A DNA stretch of 64,000 nucleotides, from the NCBI GenBank assembly GCA_022749755.1, contig CM040451.1, positions 5,594,871 to 5,658,870 of the forward strand, read 5' to 3'. A program made the translations under genes and the position numbers. Shown here in pieces: positions 45,451 to 56,870 of the stretch. This DNA comes from Azadirachta indica (lineage: Eukaryota; Streptophyta; Magnoliopsida; Sapindales; Meliaceae). How positions within the stretch are numbered: position 1 is the first letter of the stretch; each line of letters begins with the position of its first letter. The notes below the pieces were generated by a model. It ran no database searches, had not been told where the DNA came from, and was given only the letters and a program-made list of their open reading frames with translations.

Positions 45451-47270
45451 TATTCTATTAATATATTATTTTTATTAAAAAAAGGTATTAATTAATTTTA
45501 TAATTTCTTATTTTAAGAATTCTATTCTTTCGATTCAAATATTTGAATTTTTTTATAAAATAATTAAGGATATTAAAGTAATTTTGTTGTTTGTTATAAG
45601 GTATTAAAGTAATTTGGTTTCTTTTTATTCCAAAATATTAACACAATTAAAAATTAACAATTTTCACTAAACGGAAGTAACGTCATGGAGGTAAGTATTT
45701 TTGAAATAATAGGGAGATAATGGGAATTAGGTTAAATAAGAAAGGGACATCGAGCTTATTCCCTTCATTTAATTAAGAAAATAATAATATTTTATTCTCT
45801 AAACTTTGACTAAATAATAAATTAAGATACACTTTTGTTGATTTTAATATTTTAATTTATATTATTATTTTAATCTATTAAATAATAATAAAGTACAAAT
45901 TTACCCCTACTTATTAGATTTAAATAGATATATTATACTATTCATCTTCAATATAAAATATAAATATAAAAACCCTAATCTACTCTATTGTCACCTTTCT
46001 TCTATTCTCATCTCTAAATATGTCACCATTATTACCACCTCCAATTTCATCTTTATCTTTTCTATTATTTTTTATTTTTTTCTCTCTATTACTTTCTCTA
46101 TCATGACCACTGCCATCGCTTTTTTCTCTTAAATACAAATTTTCTCCAAATTATATGTAAAAGCTGTTGATGAAAGTCATAATAACTATTTAAATAATGG
46201 CAAAAGAAGTGTGTTTCCTTTGCATTTCTTATTAAGTGTGGTTAAATTATGGTTTTTTTAATACTGAAGAGAAAAAGTAAATTATATCTTCAAAAATTTT
46301 AACATTTATTAAAAAATGTCATAATAAGAACTAAAATATTATAATTGTTCAAAGTATGTCATGATTTATAATTTCTTCAAAGTTTAGTTACTAAAATTAT
46401 ATTATTCCTTATTATTACAATTAAAAATAAGTTATTTTACCGTTATTTAGAAGTGGAATGATGACTTTCAGTAAATTGATAGTATATATAAAATATGTCA
46501 ATAAATTAGGGGATAAAATTAAAAATAATCTATGTATTTGTTTAAAATATATTAACAAAGTGAATAATATTATTATAACACATTGATAATACATATATTT
46601 AATATATTATAAGTTTATTTATTTGATAATATAATTTATTTATATTTTGGCTATATATAATATTATTTAGATTATAATATAGCCATAAATGTTTTATTAT
46701 AAATAGCGAAATACTAATTTCATTTCTAATTTATTTCGATATTATCATTTACATTTTGATGTTCAAAAGTTACACTTTTGGTCTTTATCATTATGATGCT
46801 AATGTCAGAAGTTCACTTTTTAAAAGAAAATGACTTTATTATCCTTATTTCGATTATGATGATGTCAACTAGTTTGTGTAATCCCCAACCCTAAAATAAA
46901 AATAATATAATATATAAAAATAATAAAATATATAAATAATAATATGAATAATAAAATTTATGCAAAAATATATACTTTTATGTTTAATTTAATTTATTAT
47001 TATTTTTTTTATCGAGATAATAATGGAAAATATAAATATTTTTAAAAAATTAATTGAAAATAAAAATATGATAAAAAATTATTTTTCAAAATTAAATAAA
47101 AAGAAAAAGAAAACATAAAATATATATTTTTTCACATATATTTTGTTATTTATATTATTGTTTATATATATTTTTTTGCTTCCTTTTCTTTTCTTTTTTT
47201 TATTTTATAATAATAACAATAATAATAAATAAATAAATAAATAAAATAATGAATAAGACTTTTATTCTTA
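45451..47270. other. AT-rich intergenic DNA
   Basis: No gene. 45585-45770 contains a repeat similar in style to 52431-52570 reversed (phrases about ACATTTTACCCC / GGGAGATAA). A microsatellite AATAATAACAATAATAATAAATAAATAA lies at about 47205-47245. Confidence 0.45.
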
Positions 47271-47694
47271 GGGTCTGTTTGGTATAATTTTTCAAATAAA
47301 ACTTTTTAAAGTAGAGTTTTTACCTGTAAAATTTTTATGAGTAGAGTTTTTAATAAAAGTTTATTAATCGTTTGGGTTTTGTAAATAACTTTTGAGAAAA
47401 ATTTGAGTAATTACTTGAATAGACAAATTTTTAATGTTTTATTTTAAAAAAATAATGTACAATTTTTAAAATAAAGTAAAGGTATTTTAAATAATTTTAC
47501 TTTTTAAAAAAATTAGGAAAGCTCTATTGATAAAACTCAAATTTTAGGCTTCTTCCAATAGAAGGAAAACAGCCTTTTTAATTCCTAAAAACTCTTTTTC
47601 ATTGTCAACCAAACGAAATTAAAAAAATTTAAAAAGAGATTTTATCATTAAAAATACCTTTTTGACCAATAAAAAAACCAAAACAAACAAACAC
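47271..47694 (+). mobile_element. Harbinger/Tourist-type MITE
   Basis: It starts GGGTCTGTTTGG and ends CAAACAAACAC. The ends are inverted repeats with 9 of 11 matches, flanked by TTA on both sides (47268-47270 and 47695-47697), the expected 3 bp target duplication of PIF/Harbinger elements. It has no coding content. Related copies occur at about 19380, 22060/23397 and 49965. Confidence 0.65.
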
Positions 47695-47697
47695 TTA

Positions 47698-49189
47698 GTA
47701 GGCATCAATATAAATTAAATTAAAATAAATATATTTTTTCTATATATTTTATTATTTATATTATTATTTTTATATATTTTATTACTTTTATATATTATAT
47801 TATTTTCATTCTACTTAGGATAGAGGATTGCACAGCTAACATCATCATTATTGTTGTAAGGGGATCATATGGTCATTTGCCTTCAAAAAGTAAATTTTTA
47901 GTATTAACCTTATGATGATAGGGATCAAAAGTGTAATTTTAGAATATCAAAAATCTTAGTAATATCAAAATAAATCAAAGATGAAATTAGTATTTTTCCT
48001 TATAGATATATTGTAAAATAAATATTATCACTATTACTATATTTATTTTTACTAAAATTTAGCAATTGAAAAATAGTTTTCTTAGTTGGTTACAGATGAA
48101 TTGTGTTATAAGAGACGTACTAATAAATTTTAGGAACCTATATGTCTTTCACCCTAGCATGCTATACAGATAATTCTATATAGATAAAATATTTTTTAAT
48201 ATTTATTTTAAATTTTTCAAAAATTAATTTCATAAAACTCGTATTAAACTGTTTTTTTATGATGTTTTATCTTTCAATAATCAATTTCACGTGTAATTTA
48301 GTTTCTTTTTTTTAGAAAAACAAATTCCAAAAATTGAAATTAAAATTTTTTTGTCTTTCAATCATTTTTAGTTTCTCAATGTTGTTTAATAAAAATTTTA
48401 AATATGCAAATAATGCTTTATTTAAATTTTTAACAAACAAGCAAATAGTGAACCATGTTGTGACTTTTTAACTAGGGAAATTTAATTTAATAGAATTAAA
48501 AAGGTAGATGAAATAAGTAAAAAGGAAACTCAAATATAAGAAAGCCAAGATTGAAATTGTGCTTTCATGAGCAAATTTGGTCAATTTATAAAGTTAATAC
48601 TCTAATTAAATTTAGCCATATTGCTTGATACATGGATTTTAGGAGCAAAACATTTTGCATGTGAGTAGAACTAAATGGGGCAATTTGTTCATACCAAAAT
48701 AGTCATCCAAAAATAATAAAACTGTTCATGTGTGGTGAAGATCAATTATGATGAAACAGACCAATCACAACACTCCCTCTTAAAATGTGGAAAAATTCAG
48801 TGGGATAAAAACTTTAGTAAAAAAATACAATTCTTAATAAATAATAAAGTAGTGTTAGACGTTCTTTACGAATTGTTCTTCCAAAAAAAAATATATATTT
48901 GCTTTGTAAATCTTCGAAAAAATTTTGTGCCATTACGAGTAAACAAATATATCATTTGTGATCGAGTTTTACAAAGATTAAATAAATATGCATCATTATA
49001 AATATTAAGTGTTGAATTTCCTATTAATTTATTATGATAAAATATTTTAATTTAAGTTAATTTTTAAACACCTTGTATGTAATAAGTTATAACTTAATCA
49101 CAACTATAATACTTTAATCGTTCTGTGGGCAACAACTTAGATGGTTCAGGGTACGCTTGATATTCTCACACTATTTTAAATTTGAGTAA
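47698..49189. other. AT-rich intergenic DNA with a possible retrotransposon trace
   Basis: Near 48762-48815 the phrase CAATCACAACACTCCCTCTT followed by AATTCAGTGGGATAAAAACTT resembles the region beside the polypurine tract of - strand Copia (Ale/Retrofit-like) elements. The neighbouring open frame 48732-49001 is not recognised as a protein. The rest is featureless. Confidence 0.35.
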
Positions 49190-49530
49190 TCATTTGTACA
49201 AATAAGAATCCCCTTCATTACATGATTTCTTCTTCATATAGATAGTGATAAGATCTATGAGGCAATTACTTATAAGTACATTTTGTGCAATAGCCCTTCC
49301 TATCTGACAGAAAATGATCCCAGGATTCTGAACCGATCTTACCTAGGATCACAAATCCCAAGTTTATTTATGAAGAGCAGATCTAATTATATTAGTGTCT
49401 ATAATTGATATTTTTTGTGTAATACTAATCGATAGGGTCTCATTGGTAAGTGTTTTAAGATCTCGTGCATTAGAACCCATGGTAATGGACCCCAATCCAT
49501 TAGTATGGAACATTTTCTTTTCCAAGCAAT
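49190..49530 (-). pseudogene. ycf2: Nuclear plastid-DNA fragment (NUPT) from ycf2
   Basis: On the - strand one frame reads [38 protein letters not shown] and [15 protein letters not shown]. It then passes through three stops to [17 protein letters not shown] and [18 protein letters not shown]. This is a recognisable internal part of the large plastid protein Ycf2. Only about 340 bp are present, with no neighbouring plastid genes, so it is an insertion of plastid DNA in the nucleus and not a gene. The stops replace Gln/Arg codons, as expected from C-to-T decay. The - strand frame 49581-49399 is a shadow in another frame. Confidence 0.9.
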
Positions 49531-50345
49531 AGAGAGTAAGAGTTTAATATTTTGTAAATGAGATTTCTCACTTTCATTCAAAACTTAAAAAAAAAAAAAA
49601 GGAATTATAATATTTTAATCATCCTAAATTATAGACAACTTTATCAAAATTTCCACTCTTTGAATTTAGTCTTTCAACTATCTAAAGTTTAACAAGTTTT
49701 ATAGTTATCTAAGCTTCTCCAAATTATCAAATATATTTCCAATTCTCACCCCTCCAAATTAAGGTCCCTTATGTTCAGTAAATATATTATATTCCACTGT
49801 TGTTACAATACTTAGGTTAATTCATCTAATTTCTTCTCTCCCTCTTTTATCACTCAGGCTAATTCAATTCTTTCTTCCCTTCTTGTATCACTTCTTTCAC
49901 CACAAACACTTAAGACCACTGCTTAATCTCTTTTTGAATATGATCTACTTAAATTAACTTAATATTCGTTTAGTTTAACTTTTTTATTAGTTAAAAGAAT
50001 TGTTTTTAATAATAAAAACTCTTTTTTAAAGTTTTTGTTGTGGCTTGGTTGGCACTGGAGGAGGATTTTTAAAGATTAAAAAATTTTTTTTTTTTTATAC
50101 TAAAGCAAATATGAAATTTAAATTTTTAATAGTAGAATTTTTTCAATTTTTTTAAAAAATAAAATTATATTTAAAATACTTTTATTTAATTTAAAAATTT
50201 TACGTTATTTTCTAAAAATACAACATTAAAAAGTTATTTATTAAAATAATTATTCAAATTTTTAAAAAAATTATTTGTGTCAATCAAATCATTAATAAAT
50301 ATTTATTAAAAATATTATTTATACAAATTTCATAAATAAAATATT
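49531..50345. other. AT-rich DNA with a MITE-like copy
   Basis: About 49965-50345 resembles the Harbinger-type MITE at 47271 in reverse order (TTTATTAAAATAATTATTCAAA, TCAATCAAATCATTAATAAA). Ends are not defined. Confidence 0.4.
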
Positions 50346-52620
50346 TATTTCAAAAAATTATAATGTAGTAGGGCCTCTTAACACAAACTTTGTACCATTT
50401 ATTAAACTCCACTCTCACATTTTGAAGGTCCCAAAGAATGTGTCCCAACATCGCTAGCCATCGACTTCCTAAAGCCATATCACATCTCCCAAGGGTAAAA
50501 GACTTGAATTTGCCTAAAAACTCCCTTTCTTTCATATTCAACTTCAATTGGATTTATAAATTGGATCACTCGTCATTTTGTTCTTTTTGCAACTGTAGGA
50601 TCAAGGAAATTGTGAATATAGTAACAGCCTTCTTCTTGATGTTACCACAAACCTTCATGGTCTGTTGAAAAGTTGAGCTACATATTGGGACAAGTTAAAC
50701 ACAGAGGATCTTCATCGTATACAACATTTTCAGCTTCTTTTGCATATATATTTCTTGTCACGATAAATAACAGGGCTTTTTCTCTCGCCTCTCTTTGTTT
50801 TGTTGGGCTTTGTGTTTAAAGCCCAATTGTGTCCATTGTTCCTTTTAGCAGTAACTCGGGTGAAACATGTTGACTTAGGTTTGGTTTTTTTTTTTTTTTT
50901 TTTCTTTTTTGGGGAAGGCTGAAATTTAAATGTAGTTATTCCAATATTCAAAAATCAGTTTGTTTCTTAACTTTTATCTAAATATTTATTAAAAACATCT
51001 TAATATAATATTTAAATTTAAATAAACAAATGTCTGAATAGTTAAATAATTTTTATTTTTAAAACTTTTTTTCTATTTTGTTAACATATTTACTAATAAA
51101 ATTAAAATCCTAATTAATTAATTTCGATGGGTCACTTCTCTATCATTAGTCTCAATTCTCTGTCTTCTCAACTCTTTTCAATTCCCATTTTATGTTATTT
51201 GAAAAAAAAAAATATATATTAAACAGAAAAAATGTATATATAAATATAATTTATTAAAAATTTTTTTTTTTAATCTATTATTTTGTTAATATAATAGATC
51301 AAAATTATTATAAAATGTAAGTGTATAATTTAAAAGGGTATATATGTCAAAACATTAAGTTTTAAATCTTTTAATTTTATAAAAAGAAAAAATTTATTAC
51401 TTATTTTTAGATATTTAAAAAAAAAAATAAGTATATTATTTAAATTTAAATTCAAATTTTAACCATGTTCAAGTTTAAAAAGAAAAAAAACACTACCTTA
51501 GTTCTTGATTGCATCCTTCAAGCCACTTATGAAACACTGAATAAAGAAATATTCTAGTAACCTATTTGTCCTAGTCATCAAGGTTTCAAAGTGCTCTTAA
51601 TAAAGCTTCGCCGTAGAATTTTGTTTAAGACCATCTATCATAGACATCAGGGCAAAACCTAAAAACAACATTCGCATAAAATTGACCCCAACTGATATTC
51701 CTATTACCAGCCTCGTACCCTTGAAACCATTACAGAGCATGTGTGCACTAAAGCAATGCTAACCTTTTGAAAATTTTAACCTTGTTTTTTTAAGACATAC
51801 ATCAAAAATTAAATTCTCAAACTTGAGCTAATAAAAAAATAAAAATTGTTAAACTTAAGCAACTCCTATCCCAATTTACTATTTGATCAAATGTTACAGG
51901 TAAATAATGTTATTATCTTGTTAAAAATAAAGGTTAATGACATATAAGTCTTTAAAGTTTGGTTCATTAACTTGATTAGTCCTAATAATTTTCAAAATAA
52001 TCATAAAAGTCCTAATTTATTAGTAAATGACAATTATATCCTTATTTGATTCTAGTTGAAATATTAACAAATATCCTAAAATAAAAAAAAAAAAAAAAGA
52101 CAAGTACTCCCTAAAGTTTTAAAAACATTAGATATCCTTTAGAATATTGAGAAATGACAAATGCGTCTAAAGTTATTGTGCAACTATATAAAATAATTAT
52201 GTTGCCCTTATATATTTAGAAAGCATATAAATTGAACATTTTAATTCTATTATTATTACATAATAATCAATATATCCTTATAATTTATTTTCTAAATAAT
52301 TTGCTATAAATTATATTAATTATTTCAATTATAAATTAATATAATTTATAAAAATCATATAAATATTCTATAAATCATACAAACAATCTTATTTTCCAAA
52401 TATTTAGATTACATAAATCGTACTATTTAGGAATAATACTAACTTACCCCCTTGATTTTTGGCGATTTTATCACTTATCTCCCTAATATTTTAAAAATAC
52501 ATTTTACCCCATATTGATATAACTCTAACAGTAACATTTAACTTTTTAAAGGTAAATTACTTTATTACCCCAAAAACAAAAATTAGCCTAAATCATAACC
52601 TGGCCCAACTCTTTTTTTAA
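50346..52620. other. Intergenic DNA, mostly AT-rich
   Basis: 50380-50860 is less AT-rich and has short open frames on both strands with no recognisable domain. A T-run lies at 50883-50903. 51930-52110 is a dispersed repeat also seen at 20380-20470. No gene is supported. Confidence 0.4.
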
Positions 52621-52644
52621 AAAAGAAAAACAAATTATTTGTAG

Positions 52645-52715
52645 TTATAGGGAGTTTGAACCTTATACCTCAATGATAAAAATATAAATTTTAACCATTA
52701 AGCTAGATTAACAAC
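52645..52715 (-). mobile_element. tRNA-derived SINE head
   Basis: On the - strand TCTAGCTTAATGGTTAA (A-box, about 52709-52693) is followed about 30-40 bases later by GGTTCAAACTCC (B-box, 52662-52651). The spacing and motifs are those of a tRNA-like polymerase III promoter, but the rest does not fold as a functional tRNA. A SINE or tRNA-like relic is the best reading. Confidence 0.55.
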
Positions 52716-53787
52716 AATTACTTATGTGTACTATATTAGTTATTGTAAGCATATATTAATTCTATAATTAAATAAATATTAATTCTAAAAAATTCAAACA
52801 AATAATTAAAATAAAAATTATTTAATAAAAAATAGTTTCAAATTAAAAATTACTAGCAAGCAAAAAAAAATAAAATTCATGATATAATAAATTTATTTCT
52901 TTTATTTTTTTATTTTTAAATAAATAATAATCTTTAAGGAATATTATATTTTGTTCTCCCATGCAATACCAAATATAGGGTAAATTGTTAAATTTAGTAC
53001 AATTCAATTCAATACTATAAAATACAATTATTGTACTATCAATATGATTCAGTACATTTTACCCATTTTTGCAGCATGCTGTGTGGAATTACCAAATTAC
53101 CCTTTTCTAGAAACAACGACAATAACAGCTATTTTGATTTTTCTTTTCATCTGTCTATTGTAGGAAATGAGATGCGTTGATTACAACACGGGTAGAACAA
53201 TCATTTTTTCTTCTTCTTCATCTGTCCTATTAGTCTTATCATGCACTCTTTTCTTATGTATTAGTTAAATGATTAGACATTTAAATTGGAATCTCGTGTT
53301 TTCTATGTCACCACCCACATGCCCTTTTTGACTTTACCATGTAAAGCTACAAAAGCTAAATCCAAATTCCATAACCATCATTCAATGCATGAAAACAAAA
53401 AAATAACGAAAGTATTGCAACAATGCAAACAATGAAAGCACAGTGGCCAACTCCTATTGGAGGTGGAGGAGGATTGTGTTAACCCAAATCTATTCATCAA
53501 ACAAGAATCAAATAATATTAAGAAGGTTAAAGAAAGAATCCAACTCTCTAATATTCTTCACATATCATGCACATATACCACTTCTGTACCTCATTCTCTC
53601 TATACTTTCTTTTGTTCATGAAAAAACTATCATACAAAAGAGTATTTACTAAGCACCCCCGCCCCATCCCATTGAGATTTCAATTACTTTCTGTTCTATG
53701 CAAGATCTCTCTGATAATTAGATACCCAAGAATGAAAAAAAAGAATCTGCAGTGATAGAAGGAAACCAGTTTCATTTAAATACAGAG
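52716..53787. other. AT-rich DNA and probable 3' flank of the GALS gene
   Basis: No gene seen. The last 150 bases before 53788 form the 3' flank (on the - strand, after the stop) of the glycosyltransferase gene. Small frames at 53443-53755 lack recognisable domains. Confidence 0.45.
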
Positions 53788-54133
53788 TCATTGGCGTGTG
53801 TTTTGTACTGTAGATCCAATCATGCTGAGCTCGAATTTCTTGACAACCCGCGCTACACTCCTCATTGTTGTGTCCAAGATGTAAGGTGTGTTCTCTAAGT
53901 TGTATTTTGTCCAATTGACATAGGTTGTACAAGGCTCATGCCGTTGAGCTATCGTTCCATGGTAATGGTAGTATTTGATCCTGCCTTCCGTCTTGTGGGT
54001 TGAACGGCCATCTAGGTTCTGCGACAGATGCACCCCTGTTGCATACACATTGCGCGGTTGAATTGCATATTTTCTATCCCTCCGTATGCCTCTCTTCACA
54101 TCCCTATATACGAGTTTCTCAAATCCCCATTTC
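53788..54133 (-). CDS. GALS: Second exon of GALS
   Basis: The acceptor TTGAAATACAG lies directly upstream on the - strand. The exon encodes WGFEKLVYRDVKRGIRRD, IQPRNVYATGVHLSQNLDG, KYYHYHGTIAQRHEPC and a C-terminal tail ending STVQNTRQ. The open frame extends upstream into the intron, but those residues are hydrophobic intron translation. Confidence 0.9.
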
Positions 54134-56618
54134 CTGTATTTCAAAATCACAACCATGAGTGTAAGACAAAGAAGAATAGGAGCAAAACCCAAAAGTGTGA
54201 CATATAAGTAATAACAACTAGCTGATGTGTTGTTGAAACAAAATCAAATGTAAGAAAATCAAAATCTAGTATGTTCTCAGAGTTTATTTAAATTGGGTGA
54301 AAAAGAGAGATTATATCACCACAAGTCTTAGTCTTCCATCAGCATCAGCATAAAAATGAGGGTCCAGGATGACATAATTTGTTGTCATTGTTTTCAAGTT
54401 CATCTCATCATCACAATTAACTTCTTTATCAAAGATGAATCTACATATATCTTGTGAAAGAAGGGAACACTTATTATTGAAGGCTCATTCTCACTCTTCA
54501 TTAGAATAGAGAGGTTTTTTAAAAAAAAAAAAAAAAAAAAAAACAAACAAACAAACAAAGGTGTGAAATAGTATTAAACAAATTAATAAGGTCTTGATCA
54601 TAGATAGGAAATAATCACTTTGGAACAAACTTCAGACCCACCCCACTTCCACCTGTCCTAATGCAATCAAGAGAAGGAAGAATCAATACTGACATACAAG
54701 AAGAATAACTCCAAACGTGTACATAGCACTTGATCTTATAAAAAATATTTTCAAAATGTCAATTCTAATACGATCCAATCAATCAACAACCACAAAATTT
54801 ACAATGATCATGAAACAATCAAACAAATTAGACAGATAACACATGATGTTGAATCACACCAATAGATATATGTTAATACACAGCTCATAGCCTGTAAAGA
54901 CTACTGAAGGTAAACCGCATTGCACATGGAAGGATTCAGTATTGATATGGAGAATACACATTAAGAATGGTTAATGAAGTTAAAATTTAAAATTGGCAAA
55001 GATTGCATTGATGACATGAGAATATTTCAATCAACTTCAAAACCAAGAACCCCTATCCACCTATTACTATTTCTACACTCAGTTTGATCAATTCAAATGG
55101 CAACATTTAGTAATTATTCAAAAGACAGGGCAATTAAGAATCTAAGTCTCTGTTAAGACAGACAACAAACATCTTCCCCGCAATTTTTGCAACAAAATTC
55201 AATTGTCATGGCGTTATTCTTTTTCCCATCGCACTAACACCCCTCTGCACCATTAAAGATCTAATTTAAGCTTAAAAGCGAACCCAAATCTACTGTCCAA
55301 ATCATCAAAGCGTCTCAACTCATCAAATAATTCATACTAACAGTTTAGAATATAGAAATTTGAAGAAATAAATAAAGCAAGAAAAATTAAAGCATAAAAA
55401 AACTTACTTGTCAGCTTTCCCCGAATCAGCTTCCATACATAGCTGACTACTCATATGCATCTGTTCAATGCTGAACTGAGTATAATCCATGAGAGAATCA
55501 AGCACAGACTTGATGGTACTCTTTGGAGGCACAAAAATATATTCATCAACATCAAAGAAGAACATCCACTTAGCCATAAACTTGTATCTATGCAAACAAT
55601 CATTCACAATCAAGAACTGATTATGATAATACCCATCAAATCTTTCTTGTTCTATCACATCTTGCAAAGTCACATAACCCAAATCCATCCATGGCTTCAA
55701 CACCGCAAAAACTTCTTCATGTACACCACCCGCATCATAAATCACAAAATGCGATTTTTTCCCAAAAAGCCTCACATGATAAGCAATCCACTCTCTTATT
55801 CTTTGAGGACTCAACCCGCCGTATATAGGCGACCCACAATACAAATAATCATATTTAGGCTCATGAGCTGTGTATAGAGAAAAATTAACGCTTCCAGGAG
55901 GCTCTTGCAATGCCAATATTTGATCAGTTAAATTAAATTTAGTATCTCCACCGCCAGCCGTTGATGCATGTAAGAACAGAGTTCCTCCGGAATTGTCTCC
56001 GTTAACAGGCTCCGAAAACGTACAATTCACAATAACAACAGTGTAAACGCGGCCGTAGCCCCAGTCAGGGAGCATTTTGTATGTGAATCTGGCGAAAGTT
56101 GAATTTTTTGTTTTGTCTTGAGGAACCCACTCGCATGTATAGCTGGGTTTGCCGTAAACGTGCAGAGGTTTCGATGAAAGGCCGATAATGGCGAATGTGT
56201 TGAGCCCTCCTCTGTAACCTCCCATGTTGATAAAGTTGTATGCTGCTGCTCCATACGTATTGAAAGCTCGCTTGATGACACCGTTGTTGAGGATCTGATC
56301 TTGTTCAATGACCGGTGGTGGAGGTGGTGAAGGCGGTGGCGATGGAGATGGCAAAGGTGACGATAATTCTTGTTCAAGCTGCAAATGTGATGGTACGCTT
56401 GTGTCTACGTCTCTGTTGGTGGTGATTTTGGAGATACAAAGACGAAGATCAGATGTAGAAATTGTAAAACGAGAAGGCAAAAACTGGAAAAGAGTAGCAA
56501 CACTACAAAGAATCAAAAGAGCTAGTAATATAAGTTTAAGTTCAGCTGCACAGTTCCAAATAACCCCAACAAGCATCTTCTTCTCTCTTTCTTTCTGATC
56601 TCTATCTTTATTCGCCAT
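53788..56618 (-). CDS. GALS: Galactan beta-1,4-galactosyltransferase, GT92 family (two exons)
   Basis: Exon 1 runs 56618-55408, exon 2 runs 54133-53788 with TGA at 53790-53788. The join is in frame (phase 2), giving 518 residues. GALS enzymes add beta-1,4-galactose units from UDP-galactose to pectic galactan side chains in the Golgi. Visible features are a short basic cytosolic N-terminus, a signal-anchor helix at about 27-47 (LKLILLALLILCSVATLFQF), a proline/serine-rich stem at about 86-108, and the GT92 (DUF23) domain. The domain shows GGYRGGLNTFAIIGLSS, YLYCGSPIYGGLSPQRIREW, YHNQFLIVNDCLHRYKFMAK, the metal/sugar-binding DVDEY at about 356-360, and in exon 2 YHYHGTIAQRHEPC. The length suits the family. 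I chose ATG 56618 because MANKDRD matches the usual start; an in-frame ATG at 56759 would add 47 residues. No disruptions were seen, so the gene looks functional. Confidence 0.93.
54134..55407 (-). other. GALS intron, 1,274 bp
   Basis: The donor GTAAGT (55407 downward) and acceptor ACAG (54134) on the - strand flank it. It contains an A-run followed by (AAAC)n at about 54518-54558 and no other recognised feature. Confidence 0.85.
55408..56618 (-). CDS. GALS: First exon of GALS
   Basis: It encodes residues 1-403 and two bases of codon 404, including the membrane anchor, the proline-rich stem and most of the GT92 catalytic domain with DVDEY. It ends at the donor GTAAGT. Confidence 0.92.
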
Positions 56619-56860
56619 CGCTGTTGTTGTTTCTTGATGAAGCTGAGGTAATAAAGCCACCTTCTTTGATTTTTCTATGGAGAAACAAAACAACAAAGGT
56701 TTGGCCTTTTTCTTTTGCAGAGAAAGAAAGGGATTGCAGAAGAAGAAGAACAAGAACAATAGCTTTTCTGAGGAAGGAGATGAATGAATGAATGAACATC
56801 AATCAACAATAATTTTTCTCCTTTTTCTTTTCTCTCTCCCTCTTTTCCTTCTTTTTCTCT
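56619..56860 (-). promoter_or_regulatory. GALS 5' leader
   Basis: A purine-rich (GA) leader on the - strand lies between the TATA-like box and the chosen ATG. The leader contains an in-frame ATG at 56759 with no intervening stop, so an N-terminally extended product is formally possible. A further ATG at 56802 opens a separate frame overlapping the start. Confidence 0.55.
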
Positions 56861-56870
56861 CTTTTTATAG
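56861..56870 (-). promoter_or_regulatory. TATA box of GALS
   Basis: CTATAAAAAG on the - strand, about 245 bases upstream of the chosen ATG, followed by a GA-rich leader. Confidence 0.55.

Noticed and set aside
44584..45495. Several overlapping Leu/Cys/Phe-rich open frames on the + strand.
   Set aside because: They occur in all three frames of a CTG/T-rich low-complexity block and have no recognisable domain.
49399..49581. A 60-codon - strand frame starting [13 protein letters not shown].
   Set aside because: It overlaps the ycf2 fragment in the wrong frame; the real homology is in the neighbouring frame.
55455..55877. A 140-codon + strand frame.
   Set aside because: It is the antisense shadow of the GALS catalytic domain.
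56308..56598. A glycine-rich + strand frame.
   Set aside because: It is the antisense of the GALS proline-rich stem and anchor.
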